Shown: positions 52,304-61,696, counted from the stretch's first letter. The stretch is 64,000 nucleotides of DNA from Oceanihabitans gracilariae (GCF_042684485.1 NZ_JBHULM010000011.1:1550001-1614000), one strand, 5' to 3'. Notes: generated from the sequence alone by a model not told the origin. Made by a program: numbers and translations.

Positions 52304-52376
52304 GCGTTAGGGATGGAGCAATTGTTGGAGCACATCTTTGATTGCGACTTGCGAGAGCCCGACCCTTGGGTAACGC
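52304..52376. repeat. 73-bp GC-richer intergenic element with GCGTTA/TAACGC ends
   Basis: Begins GCGTTAGGGATGGAGC and ends CCCTTGGGTAACGC, with a GCGACTTGCGAGAGCCCG core; about half G+C in a region that is otherwise roughly 30 percent. The six terminal bases form an inverted repeat. It sits 12 bases after the fbaA stop and before that gene's terminator. A partial second copy lies at 43187-43247. Elements starting GCGTTACCC...TCGGGC and ending CCCTAACGC are familiar to me from other Flavobacteriaceae intergenic regions, but I cannot verify this here. Confidence 0.6.
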
Positions 52377-52388
52377 CAAAAAATACTT

Positions 52389-53456
52389 TTAAAGGGTATT
52401 TACATTGTTAAGGTCTTCAAATGCTTTTTTAAGACGCTCTACAAATGTTTGCTCTCCTTTACGTAACCAAACGCGAGGGTCATAATGTTTTTTGTTTGGA
52501 GATTCTGGACCATCTGGACTACCAATTTGTGATTGTAAGTAGTCTGTTTTTTCTGCCATGTAATCTCTTACGCCTGTCATGAATGCGTATTGCATATCTG
52601 TATCGATATTCATTTTAATTACTCCGTAACCTATAGCTTCTCTTATTTCATCAAGCGTTGATCCTGATCCTCCATGAAATACAAAGTCGATATGGTTGTG
52701 TGGTAAATTGTGTTTTTTAGAAAGGAATTCTTGTGAGTTTTTAAGAATTTTTGGTGTTAGTTTTACGTTTCCTGGTTTGTATACACCATGTACGTTACCA
52801 AATGCTGCTGCAATGGTAAATTGGTCGCTTACTTTACTTAACTCTTCATAAGCATAAGCTACTTCTTCTGGTTGTGTGTATAGTTTAGACTCGTCTACAT
52901 CACTATTATCTACACCATCTTCTTCTCCTCCTGTGATACCTAATTCTATTTCTAGGGTCATGCCCATTTTACTCATTCTTGCTAAGTACTCTTTACATAT
53001 TTCTATGTTTTCTTCTAAAGGTTCTTCACTTAAATCAATCATGTGCGAACTGTAAAGAGGTTTACCTGTTTCTGCAAAGTGTTGTTCACTAGCATCTAGT
53101 AAACCATCAATCCAAGGTAATAGTTTTTTTGCACAATGGTCTGTATGTAAAATTACAGGAACACCATAAGCTTCTGCCATTAGGTGTATGTGTTTAGCGC
53201 CAGCAACACTTCCTGCAATTGCAGCTTTTTGGTTTTCATTGCTAAGTCCTTTTCCTGCATTAAATTGTGCGCCACCATTAGAGAATTGAATAATAACTGG
53301 TGCGTTTAATTCTGCTGCAGTTTCTAAAACACCATTGATACTATTAGAGCCAATAACGTTTACAGCTGGTAGCGCAAAGCCTTTTTCTTTAGCTAGTTTG
53401 AAAATTTCTTGTACTTCACGACCTGTTGCTACTCCTGGTTTTATATTATGTGCCAT
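52389..53456 (-). CDS. fbaA: Class II fructose-bisphosphate aldolase
   Basis: 355 residues, the class IIA length. Zinc and substrate motifs: VILHTDHCAKKLLPWID near residue 105, SSHMIDLSEEP, LEIELGITGGEEDGVDN near 175, HGVYKPG near 225, FHGGSGS near 263 and KMNIDTDMQYA near 285. Cleaves fructose-1,6-bisphosphate in glycolysis and forms it in gluconeogenesis. Single-gene unit with a TACTTTTG box upstream and a 73-bp repeat plus terminator downstream. Confidence 0.96.
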   Translation of the reverse strand: MAHNIKPGVATGREVQEIFKLAKEKGFALPAVNVIGSNSINGVLETAAELNAPVIIQFSNGGAQFNAGKGLSNENQKAAIAGSVAGAKHIHLMAEAYGVPVILHTDHCAKKLLPWIDGLLDASEQHFAETGKPLYSSHMIDLSEEPLEENIEICKEYLARMSKMGMTLEIELGITGGEEDGVDNSDVDESKLYTQPEEVAYAYEELSKVSDQFTIAAAFGNVHGVYKPGNVKLTPKILKNSQEFLSKKHNLPHNHIDFVFHGGSGSTLDEIREAIGYGVIKMNIDTDMQYAFMTGVRDYMAEKTDYLQSQIGSPDGPESPNKKHYDPRVWLRKGEQTFVERLKKAFEDLNNVNTL

Positions 53457-53490
53457 TCTATTTTGGTATTTAGTTTTAAGTTTGTTTAAC

Positions 53491-53498
53491 CAAAAGTA
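53491..53498 (-). promoter_or_regulatory. -7 promoter box TACTTTTG of fbaA
   Basis: Exact TAnnTTTG on the minus strand, 35 bases before the fbaA start. Confidence 0.5.
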
Positions 53499-53577
53499 CG
53501 TAATTTTTAAATAATTATAGTAGAATAAACGGAATCTTAGCTAGAAATTATGCTATAACGTTTTCGTAGTAATGTGC

Positions 53578-56103
53578 CTAAAAAGGGTAGTTTATACCTA
53601 TATTATATACCGCTTTGTTAAAATTGTAGTTGTAAAACCAACGGTTATTGTCTAGTGCTGGGTTGTAGGTTTTAAATCCTATATCTAGCCTTGCTACAGC
53701 AAAACCAAAATCATATCTAATACCAAAACCAGAACCAATAGCGATGTCGTTTAATGAGGAAAAGCTAGAAAAGGTTGCTTCGTCATTTTCTACATCATCT
53801 AGTACATTCCAGATATTACCAACGTCTATAAATAGTGCTGCGTTAACATTGCCAAAAACATTAAATCTGTTTTCAATGCTAAATGCTAGTTTAAGGTTAG
53901 CCTCATTAAACTCATTGTTGGTTTCTGAGCTTCCTGGACCTAAACTATAAGCGGTCCATGCACGATTATCATTGGTTCCTCCTGCAAAGAAACTTTTAGA
54001 AAAAGGAATATTTGTTGAGTTACCATAAGGTATGGCTATACCTAAAAAACCTCGAGCAGCAAGTACATTTTTCTTACCTAAATCCCAGTGACGTATATAG
54101 TCAAACTCTGTTTTTACATATTGAGAGAATGCTACATTGAAAAATTCGTATTGATCGTTGCTGTTTTTTTCTAGTCCAAATACTTTAGATGCTGTAGAGA
54201 AGATGTTTCCTGCTAATTCTAATTTAAATCTAAATATAGAAAAGGTTTCATCAAATAAATTTTCACGTTTATCTTTTGTGTAATAGTAGTTAGAAGAAAA
54301 AATTAGGTTGTTTTCTGTTAGCCTGTCTTTACGTTCACTAATAGCAGAAATGGTTTGGTAATCATCATCACTAGGGGTTAGAGAAGTGTTTCCGTTTAGT
54401 ACATCTGTAATAAATAAATCTGCTTCTTCAGGAATAGATAAATCTTCACTATCTGTAGTATATGCTAAGTCTTGTGCAATATCATTTAAATTATCATAAG
54501 AGGTTTCATAGACATTAAAATAATTATCGGTATTTAAGTTTCTTACATATTGTGCGTTAAAAACATCTAACCTGTTTGTTACTACTCTGTTTGGGTACCA
54601 TTTGTAATTAAAAGCTCCTGTTACTGTTTGTTTATCAAGACCAATGTTTGTTTGGCTAGACATAGCTAAAGATATTATGGTACTAGGAAACATGTGTTTT
54701 GGTATTATTTTTTCGGTATTAAAAGGAGAAAATAATCTTGGAATAGTAAGTTTTAGGTTTGCACCAATTTCATTGATGTCAAAAAATTGGTCACTATCAT
54801 TTGCTGCATCTTTTGAAGCACCAATAGAACCTATGGCAGAAAGTTCTAAAGTTTCTGCTCCTTTAAATACATTACGCATAAATATACTAGGGTTTAATGC
54901 AAAACCAATGGTTTGTATATTGCTTTGCGAAACTTCTGCACTAAACCCAAGGTTAAATTTCTTTAAAGGAGTTAAGTAAATATTAGCAGTAAGCGTAGTG
55001 TCTTTGTTTTCTATATATTCAATATCTGGATACTTAAAGGTTTTTAAATTACTAATATGTCTGTAAGTACGTGTTCTGTTTATATCTTTAAAAAGACTGT
55101 GAGGAGTAATAAAAATGGCATCTGTTAATGCTTTTGGGTTGTATCGCATTTTGCCAATACTAAATAAATTGTAATTGTTATAGGTTAACGTGTCGCTTAT
55201 GGTTTTGTTTCGGTTTTCATAAGAACTATTGGTATATATATTAACGTCTTTAACTGTGTATTTTTTAAAAGGACTAGTGTAATTAGAATCTTGTTTTCTT
55301 AGTACTCTGTTTTTAATTTGTAAATCAACAATAACTTTTTGGTTGTTGTTAATAGAATCCATTTCAAAAAAGACATAATCCTGACTAAAATGATAGATAC
55401 CAGAATTTAAAAATAGATCTGTAATACGTTGTCTTTCTAGTTCAAAGTTAACAGACTTATATTGTTCTTTTTTAATTAGGGTTTTGCTTTTTTGTGCTTG
55501 ATATAGAGAATCTAAAATAGGAGTTTCTATTGAGGTTATTAGAGAGTCTACTTTATATAGTTTTCCTGTATTTACTGTGTATTTTACAGCAGCTTTTTTG
55601 TTGGCTAAAGTATCTATTGAAGCTGAAGCTGTAGCGTTAAACCAACCGTTATTAATATAGTAAGCTTCTAAAAGGTTTATAGATTTTTTAGTTTTAGATT
55701 CGTCTATAACTACAGGAGCTTCTCCTGTTTTTTTTAGCCAAGCATTAAAGTTTACTTTAGATTCTATGTATTTGTCTAGTTGTTTTTTAGAAAGAAAATT
55801 TTCTAAATGTTTTTTGTGTTTTGGGTTTTTGTTGATTTGTTCGTTTACAATAGAGTCTATATTAGGTCTTGCGGTATTGTAAATATGAAGGCGTAAAGGA
55901 ATTCCTAAAAGTTTTCGGTTTGGACTTTGAAACAACAGGTTGTTTATACGTTCTGAGTTTACTTTTTTATTATTTACAACGATGCTGTTATTAACCAGTA
56001 GGTGTTTATCATCTGCAACTCTTTTAACCGTATCACAAGAAGTGAAAAACACAGCAAGTAATACAAGTGCTATTAAATTGGTATTAAAGGGTTGTAGATT
56101 CAA
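53578..56103 (-). CDS. tamL: TamL: BamA/TamA-type outer-membrane assembly lipoprotein
   Basis: 841 residues. Lipobox FTSC (Cys23) after a hydrophobic signal, then a POTRA-like region (about 30-350) and a C-terminal Omp85 barrel (about 400-841). The barrel carries FFAGGTNDNRAWTAYSLGPG, the conserved substrate-lid (RGF-like) segment, and ends in aromatic IGINYPF. An Omp85 protein with a lipid anchor is the hallmark of Bacteroidota TamL, which acts with TamB in envelope assembly. Divergent from the trmH-type gene, whose start is 103 bases away. Confidence 0.85.
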   Translation of the reverse strand: MNLQPFNTNLIALVLLAVFFTSCDTVKRVADDKHLLVNNSIVVNNKKVNSERINNLLFQSPNRKLLGIPLRLHIYNTARPNIDSIVNEQINKNPKHKKHLENFLSKKQLDKYIESKVNFNAWLKKTGEAPVVIDESKTKKSINLLEAYYINNGWFNATASASIDTLANKKAAVKYTVNTGKLYKVDSLITSIETPILDSLYQAQKSKTLIKKEQYKSVNFELERQRITDLFLNSGIYHFSQDYVFFEMDSINNNQKVIVDLQIKNRVLRKQDSNYTSPFKKYTVKDVNIYTNSSYENRNKTISDTLTYNNYNLFSIGKMRYNPKALTDAIFITPHSLFKDINRTRTYRHISNLKTFKYPDIEYIENKDTTLTANIYLTPLKKFNLGFSAEVSQSNIQTIGFALNPSIFMRNVFKGAETLELSAIGSIGASKDAANDSDQFFDINEIGANLKLTIPRLFSPFNTEKIIPKHMFPSTIISLAMSSQTNIGLDKQTVTGAFNYKWYPNRVVTNRLDVFNAQYVRNLNTDNYFNVYETSYDNLNDIAQDLAYTTDSEDLSIPEEADLFITDVLNGNTSLTPSDDDYQTISAISERKDRLTENNLIFSSNYYYTKDKRENLFDETFSIFRFKLELAGNIFSTASKVFGLEKNSNDQYEFFNVAFSQYVKTEFDYIRHWDLGKKNVLAARGFLGIAIPYGNSTNIPFSKSFFAGGTNDNRAWTAYSLGPGSSETNNEFNEANLKLAFSIENRFNVFGNVNAALFIDVGNIWNVLDDVENDEATFSSFSSLNDIAIGSGFGIRYDFGFAVARLDIGFKTYNPALDNNRWFYNYNFNKAVYNIGINYPF

Positions 56104-56127
56104 GAATATTATGTGATAAATTAATAC

Positions 56128-56135
56128 TAATTTTG
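56128..56135 (+). promoter_or_regulatory. -7 box TAATTTTG for the trmH-type gene
   Basis: Exact TAnnTTTG, 71 bases before the ATG at 56207, within the divergent tamL-trmH gap. Confidence 0.4.
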
Positions 56136-56188
56136 TTTTAATGAATTTAAGGTTTCATCTTTAGCCAATAAAAACCTTTTTATAGTTT

Positions 56189-56196
56189 CAAAAATA
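56189..56196 (-). promoter_or_regulatory. -7 box TATTTTTG for tamL
   Basis: Exact TAnnTTTG on the minus strand, 85 bases before the tamL start. The two divergent -7 boxes overlap each other's leaders, so the genes may compete for polymerase. Confidence 0.4.
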
Positions 56197-56206
56197 CATT
56201 ATTTAC

Positions 56207-56932
56207 ATGTTAACCAAAAGCCAAATAAAATTAATAACTAGTTTAAAGCAAAAAAAGTATAGACAGCAGGAAGGTTTGTTTGTAGCTGAGGGATTAAAAA
56301 CAATTAAAGAATTATTAAACTCTTCATTACAGCTGTATCATGTATTTACAACAACGTCTTTTCAAATTAATGACGAAGCAGAAACGATAATTACAGAAAA
56401 AGAATTAAAAAAAATTAGCTTTTTAACCACGCCTAATAAGGCTTTAGCTGTTTTTAAAATACCAGAAACTAGAAAGATAAATACCAATAGCCTTATTGTA
56501 GCTTTAGATGATGTAAGAGATCCTGGTAACTTAGGAACTATAATACGATTATGTGATTGGTTTGGTGTTGTTGATTTGGTTTGTAGTAATGCAACTGTAG
56601 ATTGTTATAATCCTAAAGTTATACAAGCAACTATGGGATCTATAACTAGAGTTAATATTAGTTATTTACATTTAGAAAACTTTTTAAAAGAAACCAATAC
56701 AGCGGTTTTTGGTACTTTTATGGATGGCGAAAATGTATATAAAAGCCAATTACCAAATAAGGGTGTTTTAGTTTTAGGAAACGAAGCTAACGGTGTTTCT
56801 ACAGCTATTGAAGCATTAGCAAGTAAAAGAATAAGTATTCCTAGATTTGGACAATTACAAGCAACCGAAAGTTTAAACGTTGCAACTGCAACAGCTATTT
56901 TGTTAAGTGAGTTTAAAAGAGAAAGTGTTTAG
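56207..56932 (+). CDS. TrmH/SpoU-family RNA methyltransferase
   Basis: 241 residues. N-terminal substrate-binding domain (SLKQKKYRQQEGLFVAEGLK) and SPOUT knot domain with the three family motifs: ALDDVRDPGNLGTIIRLCDWFG near residue 105, VLVLGNEANGVS near 190 and SLNVATATAILLSEF near 222. Such enzymes 2'-O-methylate rRNA or tRNA with SAM; whether this is RlmB-like or a tRNA enzyme cannot be decided. The divergent pairing with tamL is one I recall from other Bacteroidota. Confidence 0.9.
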   Translation: MLTKSQIKLITSLKQKKYRQQEGLFVAEGLKTIKELLNSSLQLYHVFTTTSFQINDEAETIITEKELKKISFLTTPNKALAVFKIPETRKINTNSLIVALDDVRDPGNLGTIIRLCDWFGVVDLVCSNATVDCYNPKVIQATMGSITRVNISYLHLENFLKETNTAVFGTFMDGENVYKSQLPNKGVLVLGNEANGVSTAIEALASKRISIPRFGQLQATESLNVATATAILLSEFKRESV

Positions 56933-57004
56933 AGAACTGTTATTGTAAAAAATTCTCTAAACTACTTTTAAGTTTTATGTTAACTTACTACTAAGTTGCC
57001 TGTT

Positions 57005-57718
57005 TTATTGAAACGTTAAGTTTATAAACAATCCTCTAGTTTTCATGCTTGAAATATTTCCTGTCCAAGGGCTGTTTGGGTCTTCATCAGGAACAATTTC
57101 TTCATTTAAAGCAAAAATACCACGAACAGAAGGCGTAAATTTAAAGAAGAATAAATAGAAATCTATACCAAAACCAATTTCATAGTACATGTTGTTTTTC
57201 TTCATTCTAAACTCTCCAGCACTATTATCGTCCGGATTGTCTTGATTACTAGAAAGGTTTAAAGCGGTAGAAATACCTCCAACAATAAATGGTTTAAAGT
57301 TATTTATACGTTTGGTAGAAAGTTTTAAAAGTAAAGGTATATGTATATACGTAGATTTTACTTCACGAATTAAGTCTGCATCTGTGTATTCTAAACCTGC
57401 AAAATAACTTTCGTCATAAATTAAATTTCTAGAAGTTATAAATAAACCTGGTTCTAGTCTTACATCTACATAGTCGTTAATTCTTAAGTTACCAACAAGA
57501 CCAACGCTAAAACCTGTGGTTGTTTCTACTTGTATATCTTTTTTGTCTTCGTAATAATCAAAATTAAAATTATAGCTATTAAACCCAAGAAAGTAGCCAT
57601 AGCTTAAACGCGCTTTGTCTACATTTTCATTGTTTTTTATACGCTCTTTGCTAAATAATTGTGCAGAAGAAGTTTGAAAAACAAAAAGAGTAATAACTAT
57701 AGTAAGTAAATTTTTCAT
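57005..57718 (-). CDS. porT: PorT/SprT-like outer-membrane protein (type IX secretion)
   Basis: 237 residues with a signal peptide (about 1-19, TSSAQL) and beta-barrel features throughout: alternating hydrophobic strands, GYFLGFNSYNFNFDYYE, FVGGIST-like VGGISTALNLS and the C-terminal aromatic FINLTFQ. Size, OMP_b-brl_2-type pattern and position directly after ubiE match PorT (SprT in gliding flavobacteria), a needed component of the type IX secretion system. PorT is weakly conserved, so another small barrel protein is possible. Its start follows the ubiE stop by 3 bases. Confidence 0.8.
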   Translation of the reverse strand: MKNLLTIVITLFVFQTSSAQLFSKERIKNNENVDKARLSYGYFLGFNSYNFNFDYYEDKKDIQVETTTGFSVGLVGNLRINDYVDVRLEPGLFITSRNLIYDESYFAGLEYTDADLIREVKSTYIHIPLLLKLSTKRINNFKPFIVGGISTALNLSSNQDNPDDNSAGEFRMKKNNMYYEIGFGIDFYLFFFKFTPSVRGIFALNEEIVPDEDPNSPWTGNISSMKTRGLFINLTFQ

Positions 57719-57721
57719 AAA

Positions 57722-58447
57722 TTATTTTGATGATTTATAAATTGTAGCCACACCAAATGTTTGCGGGAAATCTTTAACATTAATAAACCCCGTTTCTCTT
57801 AAAATATTGTTTAAAGCTTCACCAAAAGGAAAAACAGAAGCAGATTCGCATAAATATTTATACGCACTTCTATCTTTAGAAAAGATTTTACCTATTAAAG
57901 GTAGAATGTTTTTTGTGTAAAAATTATACCCTTGTTTATAAGGTGTTTTTGTAGGCATTGAAGTTTCAAGTATCACAAAAGTACCTTGAGGTTTTAAAAC
58001 TCTATGAATTTCTTTTAGTCCTTTTTCAAGAGTTTCAAAATTTCTTACACCAAAAGCAACAGTTATAGCATCAAAAGAATTGTCTTCAAAAGGCATATTC
58101 TCGCTATCTCCTAAAACCATTTCAATAGTGTTTTCTAATCCACGTTTTTTTATTTTGGTTTTACCAATGTCAAGCATACCACTACTTATGTCTAAGCCTA
58201 CAATTTTTTCGGCATTGGTTTTTGCTAAATTAATGGCAAGATCTCCTGTTCCTGTAGCAATATCTAAAATTGTTTTTGGCTTCGCTTCGCTAACCATTGC
58301 AACTACTTTTTTACGCCAAGAAACATCAATTCCAAAAGAAATAACTCTATTTAAGCCATCGTAATCTTCTGAGATAGTATCAAACATTTTGGTAACTTGC
58401 TCTTTCTTACCTAAATCACTATCCTTATATGGTTTTATTTTCGACAA
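57722..58447 (-). CDS. menG: Demethylmenaquinone methyltransferase UbiE/MenG
   Basis: 241 residues. Start region with MFDTISEDYDGLNRVISFGIDVSWR, SAM motif DIATGTGDLAI near residue 62, then GLDISSGML, GDSENMPFEDNSFDAITVAFGVRNF and HRVLKPQGTFVILE; ends with the family tail GFINVKDFPQTFGVATIYK. Methylates demethylmenaquinone in menaquinone synthesis; this phylum normally uses menaquinone only, so menG is preferred over ubiE. Operon with porT. A TAAGTTTG box lies 15 bases upstream. Confidence 0.95.
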   Translation of the reverse strand: MSKIKPYKDSDLGKKEQVTKMFDTISEDYDGLNRVISFGIDVSWRKKVVAMVSEAKPKTILDIATGTGDLAINLAKTNAEKIVGLDISSGMLDIGKTKIKKRGLENTIEMVLGDSENMPFEDNSFDAITVAFGVRNFETLEKGLKEIHRVLKPQGTFVILETSMPTKTPYKQGYNFYTKNILPLIGKIFSKDRSAYKYLCESASVFPFGEALNNILRETGFINVKDFPQTFGVATIYKSSK

Positions 58448-58461
58448 ATTTATTTTTTTTG

Positions 58462-58469
58462 CAAACTTA
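58462..58469 (-). promoter_or_regulatory. -7 promoter box TAAGTTTG of menG-porT
   Basis: Exact TAnnTTTG on the minus strand, 15 bases before the menG start, implying a nearly leaderless mRNA. Confidence 0.5.
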
Positions 58470-58549
58470 CATATTTTTTTTCTTTAAACAGTTCTAGACT
58501 AATCAAATCAAACACTTGTCCTTAATTTATATTCTAAAATAATTTGCTG

Positions 58550-58557
58550 TATATTTG
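58550..58557 (+). promoter_or_regulatory. -7 promoter box TATATTTG of trkA-trkH
   Basis: Exact TAnnTTTG followed by C, 114 bases before the trkA ATG; no clear -33 TTG. Confidence 0.5.
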
Positions 58558-58589
58558 CATACTTTTTATATTAAAAACTAATAAAACCT

Positions 58590-58610
58590 ACATTACAAGT
58601 TATGTAATGT
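58590..58610 (+). promoter_or_regulatory. Palindrome in the trkA leader
   Basis: ACATTACA-AGTTA-TGTAATGT, perfect 8-bp inverted repeat followed by TTTTG, between the -7 box and trkA. Could be an operator or a leader hairpin. Confidence 0.4.
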
Positions 58611-58670
58611 TTTGTATATTTAAAGAATGCATTTAACATCTTACCCTTTTAAAATAAAGCACATTAACAG

Positions 58671-60020
58671 ATGAAAATAATTATTGCTGGAGCTGGTGAA
58701 GTAGGATTTCATTTAGCAAAATTATTGTCTTATGAGTCGCAGGAAATAACCTTAATCGATATCAATAAAGAGAGTCTGTCTTATGCAGATAATCATTTAG
58801 ACATAAAGGTTATTAAGGGAGATGCCACTTCTATTTCTATATTAAAAGAAGCAAACGTTAATCAAATAGATTTACTAATTGCTGTAACCGCTTCTGAGAC
58901 AACCAATATTACAGCCTGCGTATTGGCAAAGCAACTTGGTGCTAAACGTACTATTGCTAGAATTTCTAATACGGAGTTTATACAAAACAAAGACGAAGTA
59001 GGGTTTACAGAGTTAGGTATAGATGAATTAATCTCACCAGAATCTTTAGCAGCAGCAGAGATCAATCTTTTGCTTAATAAATCTGCATTTAATGATAGTT
59101 ATGAGTTTGAAGAAGGCGCTTTAACTATGGTTGGTTTAACCTTAGCTAAAACAGCTTCGTTTGTAGGTAAAACAGTAAAAGAAGCTGCAGAGTTGTTTAA
59201 TGAAATTCATTTTGTGCCAATTGCAATTCAGCGTTTTGGAACACAGTTTACCATTATACCACGTGGAGATACAGAATTTAAAGAAGGGGATAATGTAGTA
59301 TTTATTACCAGTGAAGGTGGAGGAGAAGAGCTTTGTAAAATGACAGGCAAAAGCAATGCCGAAATTAAAAATGTCATGGTACTTGGTGGTAGTAAAATTG
59401 GTTATAAAACTTCCAGAGATTTATGTACTAAAAACTTTAATGTTAAGCTTATCGAGAAAGATAAAGATATAGCTTTTGATCTTGCAGATGAATTAGAAAA
59501 AGTTTTAGTAATTAATGGGGATGGTAGAAATGTAGATTTGCTAGACGAAGAAAGTATAGCAGATATGGATGCCTTTATTTCTGTAACAGGAAACTCTGAA
59601 ACCAATATCATGTCTTGTCTTGTAGCAAAATCTAAAGGTGTAAAAAAGACCATTGCTCTTGTAGAAAATATGGATTACTTTGAGTTGTCACAGTCTATAG
59701 GTATTGATACACTTATTAATAAAAAGCTACTTGCTGCAAATAATATTTTTAGATATATACGTAAAGGAGAAGTGGTTGCAATGACTAAACTAAACAACAT
59801 GAATGCAGAGTTGTTAGAGTTTAAGGTTAAACAAACTTCAAAGATTAATAATAAGTATATTAAAGATGCAGATTTTCCAAGGTCTGCTATAATTGGAGGT
59901 GTTATTAGAGATGGTAAAGGCTATATTGCATTAGGGGACTTTAAAATTCAAAAAGGTGATAATGTTGTTGTATGTTGTTTACCAAGATCTATTAAACGCG
60001 TTGAAAAAATATTCTTGTAA
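58671..60020 (+). CDS. trkA: Trk potassium uptake regulator TrkA
   Basis: 449 residues, duplicated: RCK_N-RCK_C-RCK_N-RCK_C. First Rossmann motif IIAGAGEVGFHLAKLL at the N-terminus with LIDINKE; second MVLGGSKIGYKTSRDL near residue 232 with LIEKDKD. The first NAD motif (GxGxxG) is intact, the second is degenerate (GGSKIG), a common situation. A cytoplasmic ring that gates TrkH with NAD(H)/ATP. The stop at 60018-60020 is followed immediately by the trkH ATG. Confidence 0.95.
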   Translation: MKIIIAGAGEVGFHLAKLLSYESQEITLIDINKESLSYADNHLDIKVIKGDATSISILKEANVNQIDLLIAVTASETTNITACVLAKQLGAKRTIARISNTEFIQNKDEVGFTELGIDELISPESLAAAEINLLLNKSAFNDSYEFEEGALTMVGLTLAKTASFVGKTVKEAAELFNEIHFVPIAIQRFGTQFTIIPRGDTEFKEGDNVVFITSEGGGEELCKMTGKSNAEIKNVMVLGGSKIGYKTSRDLCTKNFNVKLIEKDKDIAFDLADELEKVLVINGDGRNVDLLDEESIADMDAFISVTGNSETNIMSCLVAKSKGVKKTIALVENMDYFELSQSIGIDTLINKKLLAANNIFRYIRKGEVVAMTKLNNMNAELLEFKVKQTSKINNKYIKDADFPRSAIIGGVIRDGKGYIALGDFKIQKGDNVVVCCLPRSIKRVEKIFL

Positions 60021-61523
60021 ATGAGAGCAATAAAGCTTAACTACAAAATTATTTTCCATTTTCTGGGATTACTACTATTGTTTAATGGAGGTTTTATGCT
60101 TCTTTCTTCATTAATAAGTTACATCTATCAAGATGGTGTTACTTATAAGTTATTTCTTTCTGGTATTGTAACGCTTATTATTGGTGTTATAGCAATGGTT
60201 GCTACCAGAAAACATAGCAAAGAAATGAACAAACGTGAAGGTTACATTGTGGTAACTTTTGGCTGGATTGTCATGTCGCTTTCTGGAACTTTGCCTTATG
60301 TTTTTACAGAAAGTATACCGCATTTTACAGACGCTTTTTTTGAAACCATGTCTGGTTTTACTACTACAGGAGCATCCATTTTAGATGATATTGAAGCTGT
60401 GCCAGAAGGAGTGTTGTTTTGGCGAAGCTTAACCCATTGGATTGGTGGTATGGGTATTATTGTTTTAGCAATAGCTATTTTACCCTTGCTAGGAATTGGA
60501 GGAATGCAACTTTTTGCAGCAGAAGCTCCAGGACCAAGTACAGATAAACTACATCCTAGAATTACAGATACAGCAAAGCGTTTATGGCTAATTTATTTTG
60601 GTTATACTATTGCTGAAACTATTTTATTGCAAGTGGCAGGAATGTCGTTTTTTGATGCCATTAACCATTCGTTATGTACCTTGTCTACTGGAGGTTTTTC
60701 TACTAAAAATGCAAGTGTTGCTTATTGGAATAACGAGCCTATAATACAATATATTATCATTGTATTTATGTTTTTAGCAGGAACCAACTTTGTATTGAGT
60801 TACTTTGCTTTTAAAGGAAAAGTGCAAAAAGTAATACATGATGAAGAGTTTAAACTTTACTTTAAGTTTATAGCTATTTTTACAGCTATAGTAGCTTTGA
60901 TAATTTATTTTAGAGCAGATCTTACAGAGTCTACTATTGTGCATCCTATGGTTTGGGGAGAAGGCGAAAGCGCTTTTCGTCATGCATTATTTCAAGTATT
61001 ATCGGTTATAACAACAACAGGTTTTGTAACGGCAGATTATACCTTATGGACTCCGTTTTTAGTGGTTTTCTTTTTTGGTATTATGTTTCTTGGTGGTTCT
61101 GCAGGAAGTACTTCTGGAGGTGTAAAAGTTGTACGCCATCTGGTATTGATAAAAAACGGTTTTTTAGAATTTAAGCGTACTTTACATCCAAACGCAATTG
61201 TTCCTGTTCGATATAATAAAAAAGCAATTTCAGGAGAAATTGTATTTAATATTCTTGCCTTTTTTATTCTTTATATGTTGTCATTTATTGTAGGAGCTTT
61301 AGTGTTTTCTATGATGGGAATAAATTTTGAATCTTCTATAGGTTTAGCTGCTTCAAGTCTTGGTAATGTTGGTCCTGCACTTGGTAATTTTGGTCCTGTA
61401 AATAATTATGGCGCTTTGCCTGATTTAGGAAAATGGTGGTGTAGCTTTTTAATGCTTATTGGTAGGTTAGAATTGTTTACTGTACTTATATTGTTTACTC
61501 CATTCTTTTGGCGTAATAGATAG
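60021..61523 (+). CDS. trkH: Trk potassium channel subunit TrkH
   Basis: 500 residues; four M1-P-M2 repeats are visible through their selectivity-filter segments: SGFTTTGASIL (near residue 112), CTLSTGGFST (near 218), VITTTGFVTADY (near 330) and SSLGNVGPALG (near 448), each with the filter Gly. The intramembrane loop region GGSAGSTSGGVKVVR (near 360) that gates the channel is present. Imports K+ together with TrkA encoded directly before it (no intergenic base). No terminator recognised downstream; a hairpin-rich 260-base gap follows. Confidence 0.95.
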   Translation: MRAIKLNYKIIFHFLGLLLLFNGGFMLLSSLISYIYQDGVTYKLFLSGIVTLIIGVIAMVATRKHSKEMNKREGYIVVTFGWIVMSLSGTLPYVFTESIPHFTDAFFETMSGFTTTGASILDDIEAVPEGVLFWRSLTHWIGGMGIIVLAIAILPLLGIGGMQLFAAEAPGPSTDKLHPRITDTAKRLWLIYFGYTIAETILLQVAGMSFFDAINHSLCTLSTGGFSTKNASVAYWNNEPIIQYIIIVFMFLAGTNFVLSYFAFKGKVQKVIHDEEFKLYFKFIAIFTAIVALIIYFRADLTESTIVHPMVWGEGESAFRHALFQVLSVITTTGFVTADYTLWTPFLVVFFFGIMFLGGSAGSTSGGVKVVRHLVLIKNGFLEFKRTLHPNAIVPVRYNKKAISGEIVFNILAFFILYMLSFIVGALVFSMMGINFESSIGLAASSLGNVGPALGNFGPVNNYGALPDLGKWWCSFLMLIGRLELFTVLILFTPFFWRNR

Positions 61524-61649
61524 AGTTTAAATTTCATTTCCTTTCTTTTCTTCTGAAGAATCCCTTTTTTTATTGAAAAAGTGTAACATACGTATAAAAA
61601 ATACTACATATATATAAAGCCGCTTTTATAAGATTGTTAACTGATGATC

Positions 61650-61668
61650 TTTTGAGTTACCCTCAAAA
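61650..61668. other. Hairpin 1 downstream of trkH
   Basis: TTTTGAG-TTACC-CTCAAAA, perfect 7-bp stem. Confidence 0.5.
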
Positions 61669-61696
61669 TAATCTTTTATAGTATAAAATATAGAAA

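Noticed and set aside
52304..52376. Integron attC site
   Set aside because: The ends read GTT...AAC instead of the AAC...GTT order of attC core sites, and no integrase or cassette array is near.
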